DNA from: Mucilaginibacter tolerans
Lineage (GTDB): Bacteria; Bacteroidota; Bacteroidia; Sphingobacteriales; Sphingobacteriaceae
Assembly: GCF_030519375.1 (NCBI RefSeq)
Contig: NZ_JAUMKB010000008.1
Span: forward strand, 124,001 to 188,000
Reading direction: 5' to 3'
DNA: 64,000 bases
Of this stretch, positions 60,553 to 64,000 are shown piece by piece. Within the stretch, counting starts at the first letter, position 1, and every line of letters starts with the position of its first letter. Made by a program: the position numbers and the translations under genes. Under the pieces are notes generated by a model that saw only the letters and a program-made list of their open reading frames with translations, was not told the origin of the DNA and did no database searches.

Positions 60553-63500
60553 TTATCTTTCATTGATTTTGTTTTTGCTAGACAACTGGATTTGATAACT
60601 AAATGTAGTTGGTTTGGCATAAACCTGATATTGCTTCAACGGCCTCGGGCCACAACCCCATGAGCCTACACCCAATGTTTGATGGCTAACAACAAGCACG
60701 GTACCCTTGCTCTTCGGTAAATCTATCTTGTATTCAACCGGTTCCATTTCTTCATCGGTATAGGGAAGTGCAGATACCTGCATAAACGATGAATCTGCTT
60801 TAACAGTAAATGTTTGTCCTTTTTCAGAGGCAAGATTGGCCCACCGAACATCTTCGTGGTTACCGCATTCCATCGGTTTTTCGTAGCCGGTCATCTGTTG
60901 GTCAACACGGCTGAAATAATGGGCAATATCTGAGCCTTGTTTCCTGTCAGCATAATTCTCCATCGGCCCTCTACCCAGATAATCGAACTTATCAAGCCCT
61001 TTATTCAGGAGCATACGGACACCGATGCGCGCCAGTACCAATTTTGGATCATTGAAGTTCACTTCATTTTTCGCATTGATCGTCCCGTTTGCATAGATGG
61101 TATATACAACATGATGATAAACACTAAAACCTTGTCTGCCTGAGCCTGTTAAGTTCACCTCGATCTCAACAACACCGGGAGAAACCTGGGCATACTTTAG
61201 GCCGCTTGCGGTCCAGCTTAATTCTTTTAAACCCTTACGGTCCCAATCCTCGTAAGCCCACATGTCATCCTTCTGGTGAGGAGCCCTCCAAAGGTGCAGC
61301 GCCGGACCTCCATTCTCTCTGAGCAGGTTTTCGCCATTTTCTTCTATTCTGTAAAAGCTCCCTTTTGCTTTATCAAACTCCAGGCTAAACTCTTCACCTT
61401 TTACTTTGATCAACCCCGTTGAGTCAATCAGCGTCAGACGACCGCCCGGGATTTTGTTATTAGCATCAGCTTTTGCCACCGGAATTTCAATTTGCTGTGC
61501 AGCCACTTCATAACCTTTCGGCGCCCATAGTTGATCAGAAGCCAGGCTGAAGGATATGCGCAGAAAATATTCTGCACCTGCTTTAGGCTTTAGCGAATAA
61601 GGGATTTTTACATCCTTTTCTTCGCCGGGATTGATATTGCCCGGATTAAAATTACCGGAGGCAATATCGGTGCCGTTTTCGCTCAAGGTCCATTTTGCAC
61701 TAAGGCCATCCAGGCTGATAAACTGGTACCTGTTTTTGATACTAAATATTTTATTTGGAATATCTTTTGCCTTGATGGTGATCCATTGATAAGCATGTTT
61801 GAGCTCAGGGTAATGTGGCTTAGGTGATCTGTCAGAAAATACCACGCCTTTGTGAATAAAATAACGATCATTAGGATACTCACCGAATCCACCGCCATAG
61901 GCCGTTATATGATGGTTGGGGTCGCGGTCGTTATAAACCCCCTGGTCCTGCCATTCCCATATAGCGCCGCCAAGCAATGTTGGATATTTGTCAAAAAGTT
62001 CATTGTAAATATCAACAGAGCCCATCGAGTTAAACATAGCGTGGGCATACTCGCATAAATAGAAGGGTTTTGTCAGCTCATTATCGTTAGCTTTCTTTTC
62101 AACGTCATCCACTGAGGTGTACATTTCGCTATCCAGGTCTGCCGGGTTACCGGTACCTATACCAAAGCCCTGGTAATGCGTAGGGCGGGTATTGTCAATG
62201 CCTTTGATGACTTTTAAAATCGCCCTGAAGTTTGAACCACCGCTTCCGCATTCATTCCCCAACGACCAAATAAGTACCGATGGATGGTTCTTGAAATTTT
62301 CGACATTCGCTACGTTTCTCTCAATCAGAGCAGCCTTTATTCTCGGCTCTTCGTTGAATTCGTCCCAGGCGCCATGACTTTCCAGGTTGGCTTCGGCAAC
62401 CAGGTATATTCCATATTCATCACATAATTCATACCACCGCGGATCGTCAGAGTAATGACAGGTTCTTACATGATTGCAATTTGCCTGTTTAATGAGTATG
62501 ATATCCCGGATCATCTGCTCTTCGGTGATCGCATGCCCGTCATCCGGCCAGTTCTCGTGCCTGTTAACCCCTTTCAATTTAACCGGGACGCCATTAACTA
62601 AAAATACACGTCCCTTTATTTCAATTTGTCGAAAGCCCGTTCTCGACGATAAGGTTTCCACCTTGTTGCTCCCGTCATTTATCGTCAAAACGGTAGTATA
62701 AAGTTTAGGCGTTTCTGCGGTCCATTTCTGAGGATTTTTTACTGGAATATCCACATTAATAGTCACTTCTTCATTTGGCTGTAAGGCGGGTATTTGATTT
62801 TTCACCGAGATCCCCGGCACCATAACTTCGCCATTAAACAGGGATATTTCTATCTCCTTGGACTTGACCGCCACATTGCTGTAGTTTTTTACTTTTGCCG
62901 CAACCAGGAGATGGGCATCATGAAAATCTTTGTCAAAAGTTGTTTTTATAAAGTAATCCCTGATATGTTCCTGCGGGGAGCTCCATAAAGTAACATTCCT
63001 GATAATTCCGCTTAAACGCCACATGTCCTGGTCTTCCAGGTAACTGCCGGTTGTAAAGCGGTACACCTCAACTGCAATTAAGTTATTGCCTGGTTTTACA
63101 TAATTGGTTATATCGAACTCTGCTGCGTTCCGGCTGTTTACACTGTAACCAACTTTTTTACCATTTACCCAAAGAAAAAAGCCTGCATCAACTCCATCAA
63201 ATGTTACCAATATGCGCCTTCCCTCCCAATTCGATGGAACTTCGAAATTGCGACGGTAGCTACCTACAGGGTTTCGCTCCTGGTACGCTGTATAAGTCAC
63301 CGATGGTGTGCTCATCACCCGCGGAAAGTCTTTCTGAAAGATATAAGTATAATTACTATAGTATGGCGTACCATATCCCTGCAATTGCCAACAGGAAGGT
63401 ACTTTAATTTCTTTCCAGGTTGATACGTCGTAATCAGTCTTATAGAAATTTACCGGGCGTTTCTGCGGCCAATCAACCCAATTGAATTTCCATTGGCCAT

Positions 63501-63768
63501 TTAGGCTCCTGCTATAGGATGAAGCATGCCGATTAGCCGCCAGCGCCTCTTGCAATGAAGCGTATGGCATTAAAGTAGCGTGATTGGGTTCTTTATTTAT
63601 GCCTATGCATTCAGGGTCTTCAATTTCCTTTGGTACGAAAGCGGTATCTTGTTTGGAGAACAGGTGGTTTTCGGAAACCTGCTGCGCCAATACAGTCAGA
63701 CAGTTAAAACTTAGAAATGTCAATAGGAAAATGCATCGAATTCTTTTTCCGGGTAAGGTTTTCCGCAT
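60553..63768 (-). CDS. GH2 beta-galactosidase, secreted
   Basis: 1071 residues from MRKTLPGKRIRCIFLLTFLSF, a signal peptide (cut near VLAQQ). LacZ-type layout: N-terminal sugar-binding domain (SSYSRSLNGQWKFNW), immunoglobulin-like domains, a TIM barrel with acid/base Glu in WSLGNECGSGGS and nucleophile Glu in FYLCEYAHAMFNSMG, GGAIWEWQDQG, and the large C-terminal Bgal_small_N domain (FDYLGRGPMENYADRKQGSD). It removes beta-galactosyl groups, possibly side chains of arabinogalactan, given the nearby arabinose genes. A longer start at 63801 is rejected because it precedes the signal. Confidence 0.93.
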   Translation of the reverse strand: MRKTLPGKRIRCIFLLTFLSFNCLTVLAQQVSENHLFSKQDTAFVPKEIEDPECIGINKEPNHATLMPYASLQEALAANRHASSYSRSLNGQWKFNWVDWPQKRPVNFYKTDYDVSTWKEIKVPSCWQLQGYGTPYYSNYTYIFQKDFPRVMSTPSVTYTAYQERNPVGSYRRNFEVPSNWEGRRILVTFDGVDAGFFLWVNGKKVGYSVNSRNAAEFDITNYVKPGNNLIAVEVYRFTTGSYLEDQDMWRLSGIIRNVTLWSSPQEHIRDYFIKTTFDKDFHDAHLLVAAKVKNYSNVAVKSKEIEISLFNGEVMVPGISVKNQIPALQPNEEVTINVDIPVKNPQKWTAETPKLYTTVLTINDGSNKVETLSSRTGFRQIEIKGRVFLVNGVPVKLKGVNRHENWPDDGHAITEEQMIRDIILIKQANCNHVRTCHYSDDPRWYELCDEYGIYLVAEANLESHGAWDEFNEEPRIKAALIERNVANVENFKNHPSVLIWSLGNECGSGGSNFRAILKVIKGIDNTRPTHYQGFGIGTGNPADLDSEMYTSVDDVEKKANDNELTKPFYLCEYAHAMFNSMGSVDIYNELFDKYPTLLGGAIWEWQDQGVYNDRDPNHHITAYGGGFGEYPNDRYFIHKGVVFSDRSPKPHYPELKHAYQWITIKAKDIPNKIFSIKNRYQFISLDGLSAKWTLSENGTDIASGNFNPGNINPGEEKDVKIPYSLKPKAGAEYFLRISFSLASDQLWAPKGYEVAAQQIEIPVAKADANNKIPGGRLTLIDSTGLIKVKGEEFSLEFDKAKGSFYRIEENGENLLRENGGPALHLWRAPHQKDDMWAYEDWDRKGLKELSWTASGLKYAQVSPGVVEIEVNLTGSGRQGFSVYHHVVYTIYANGTINAKNEVNFNDPKLVLARIGVRMLLNKGLDKFDYLGRGPMENYADRKQGSDIAHYFSRVDQQMTGYEKPMECGNHEDVRWANLASEKGQTFTVKADSSFMQVSALPYTDEEMEPVEYKIDLPKSKGTVLVVSHQTLGVGSWGCGPRPLKQYQVYAKPTTFSYQIQLSSKNKINER

Positions 63769-63931
63769 AATCAGGATGTTATTGGTTTTAAATACTGTCA
63801 AACTTACATTTTTTCTTGAAAATCCAACTATGAAAATTTGGCTATTGACTACTCAATTGCAGCAGCACTCTAATAAAAGATGAAAAGCTCTTTTATTTAA
63901 AGAAATTGTTTTATATTTGTTCCATCAGCGT

Positions 63932-64000
63932 ATGGGAATTTTTTCAAAAACTTGTGAATATGCTATGCGGGCAGTTTTTTTCATTGCCCACAAAACAGCC
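63932..64000 (+). CDS. Rrf2-family transcriptional regulator, N-terminal start (partial)
   Basis: The window ends after 23 codons: MGIFSKTCEYAMRAVFFIAH and on. SKTCEYAMRA with the following hydrophobic helix is the typical Rrf2 N-terminus. A TATATTTG element (63912 to 63919) lies 12 bases before the ATG, so the transcript would have a very short leader. Cys positions for an iron-sulfur cluster would lie beyond the window. Confidence 0.8.
   Translation, partial: MGIFSKTCEYAMRAVFFIAHKTA

Noticed and set aside
1..64000. CRISPR arrays, rRNA genes, insertion sequences with intact transposase
   Set aside because: No regularly spaced direct repeats, rRNA-like sequence or complete transposase gene was seen.

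Overview
The window looks like a chromosomal segment of a Bacteroidota bacterium, most likely Sphingobacteriaceae (Mucilaginibacter/Pedobacter-like). The evidence is a fused LpxC-FabZ gene, a PorX-type response regulator with a PglZ domain (type IX secretion control), lipoproteins and outer-membrane proteins of Bacteroidota type, moderate GC, and promoters of the Bacteroidota form TTTG-N19-TAnnTTTG (upstream of tRNA-Asp and of a NlpC/P60 gene). No sequence search was possible, so family names rest on motifs I can read.

Positions 1 to about 28.4 kb are core chromosome. In order: end of a VOC protein, a DUF1624-like membrane protein, a cysteine-less alkyltransferase-like protein, trmB, a YtxH/holin-like membrane stress cassette, an AI-2E family permease, an NtrC-type regulator followed by a tiny stand-alone H-box protein, an outer-membrane barrel, a crotonase, a B12-binding protein, glnS, a lipoprotein, a cell-wall amidase, pyruvate dehydrogenase E2 and E1-alpha, a NlpC/P60 hydrolase, a CapA-like lipoprotein, an SPFH protein, a DUF922 protease-like protein, an ABC ATPase, the lipid A genes lpxA, lpxC-fabZ and lpxD, an HD hydrolase, porX, tsaE, alanine dehydrogenase and tRNA-Asp.

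From tRNA-Asp to about 47.5 kb lies an accessory region. It starts with a C-terminally truncated integrase next to the tRNA, then hipBA with a large perfect inverted repeat, a recombinase catalytic-domain fragment and an Xre regulator whose start overlaps a 20-bp palindrome. The centre is a class I lanthipeptide locus: a luciferase-like oxidoreductase, a secreted erythromycin-esterase-like hydrolase, LanC, two paralogous Cys-rich precursors with 30-residue GG leaders, and full-length LanB on the plus strand. Facing them on the minus strand are HlyD, a C39-peptidase ABC exporter (LanT) and a secreted jelly-roll-like protein. The likely pathway is dehydration by LanB, cyclisation by LanC, then cleavage at GG and export by LanT with HlyD. 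The esterase-like and jelly-roll-like proteins have signal peptides and could act on the product outside the cytoplasm. The region ends in a frameshifted Rhs remnant with a possible immunity gene.

From 47.6 kb the sequence looks like chromosome again: a VOC protein, a Crp/Fnr regulator and an L-arabinose locus. GH51 arabinofuranosidase and a GalM lipoprotein face araB, araA, an SSS sugar transporter, an FSA-type transaldolase and split transketolase. A GH2 beta-galactosidase and the start of an Rrf2 regulator follow. araD is not in the locus. A short motif (TTAAGTGTTTA) sits, in opposite orientation, in front of both arms of the arabinose divergon.
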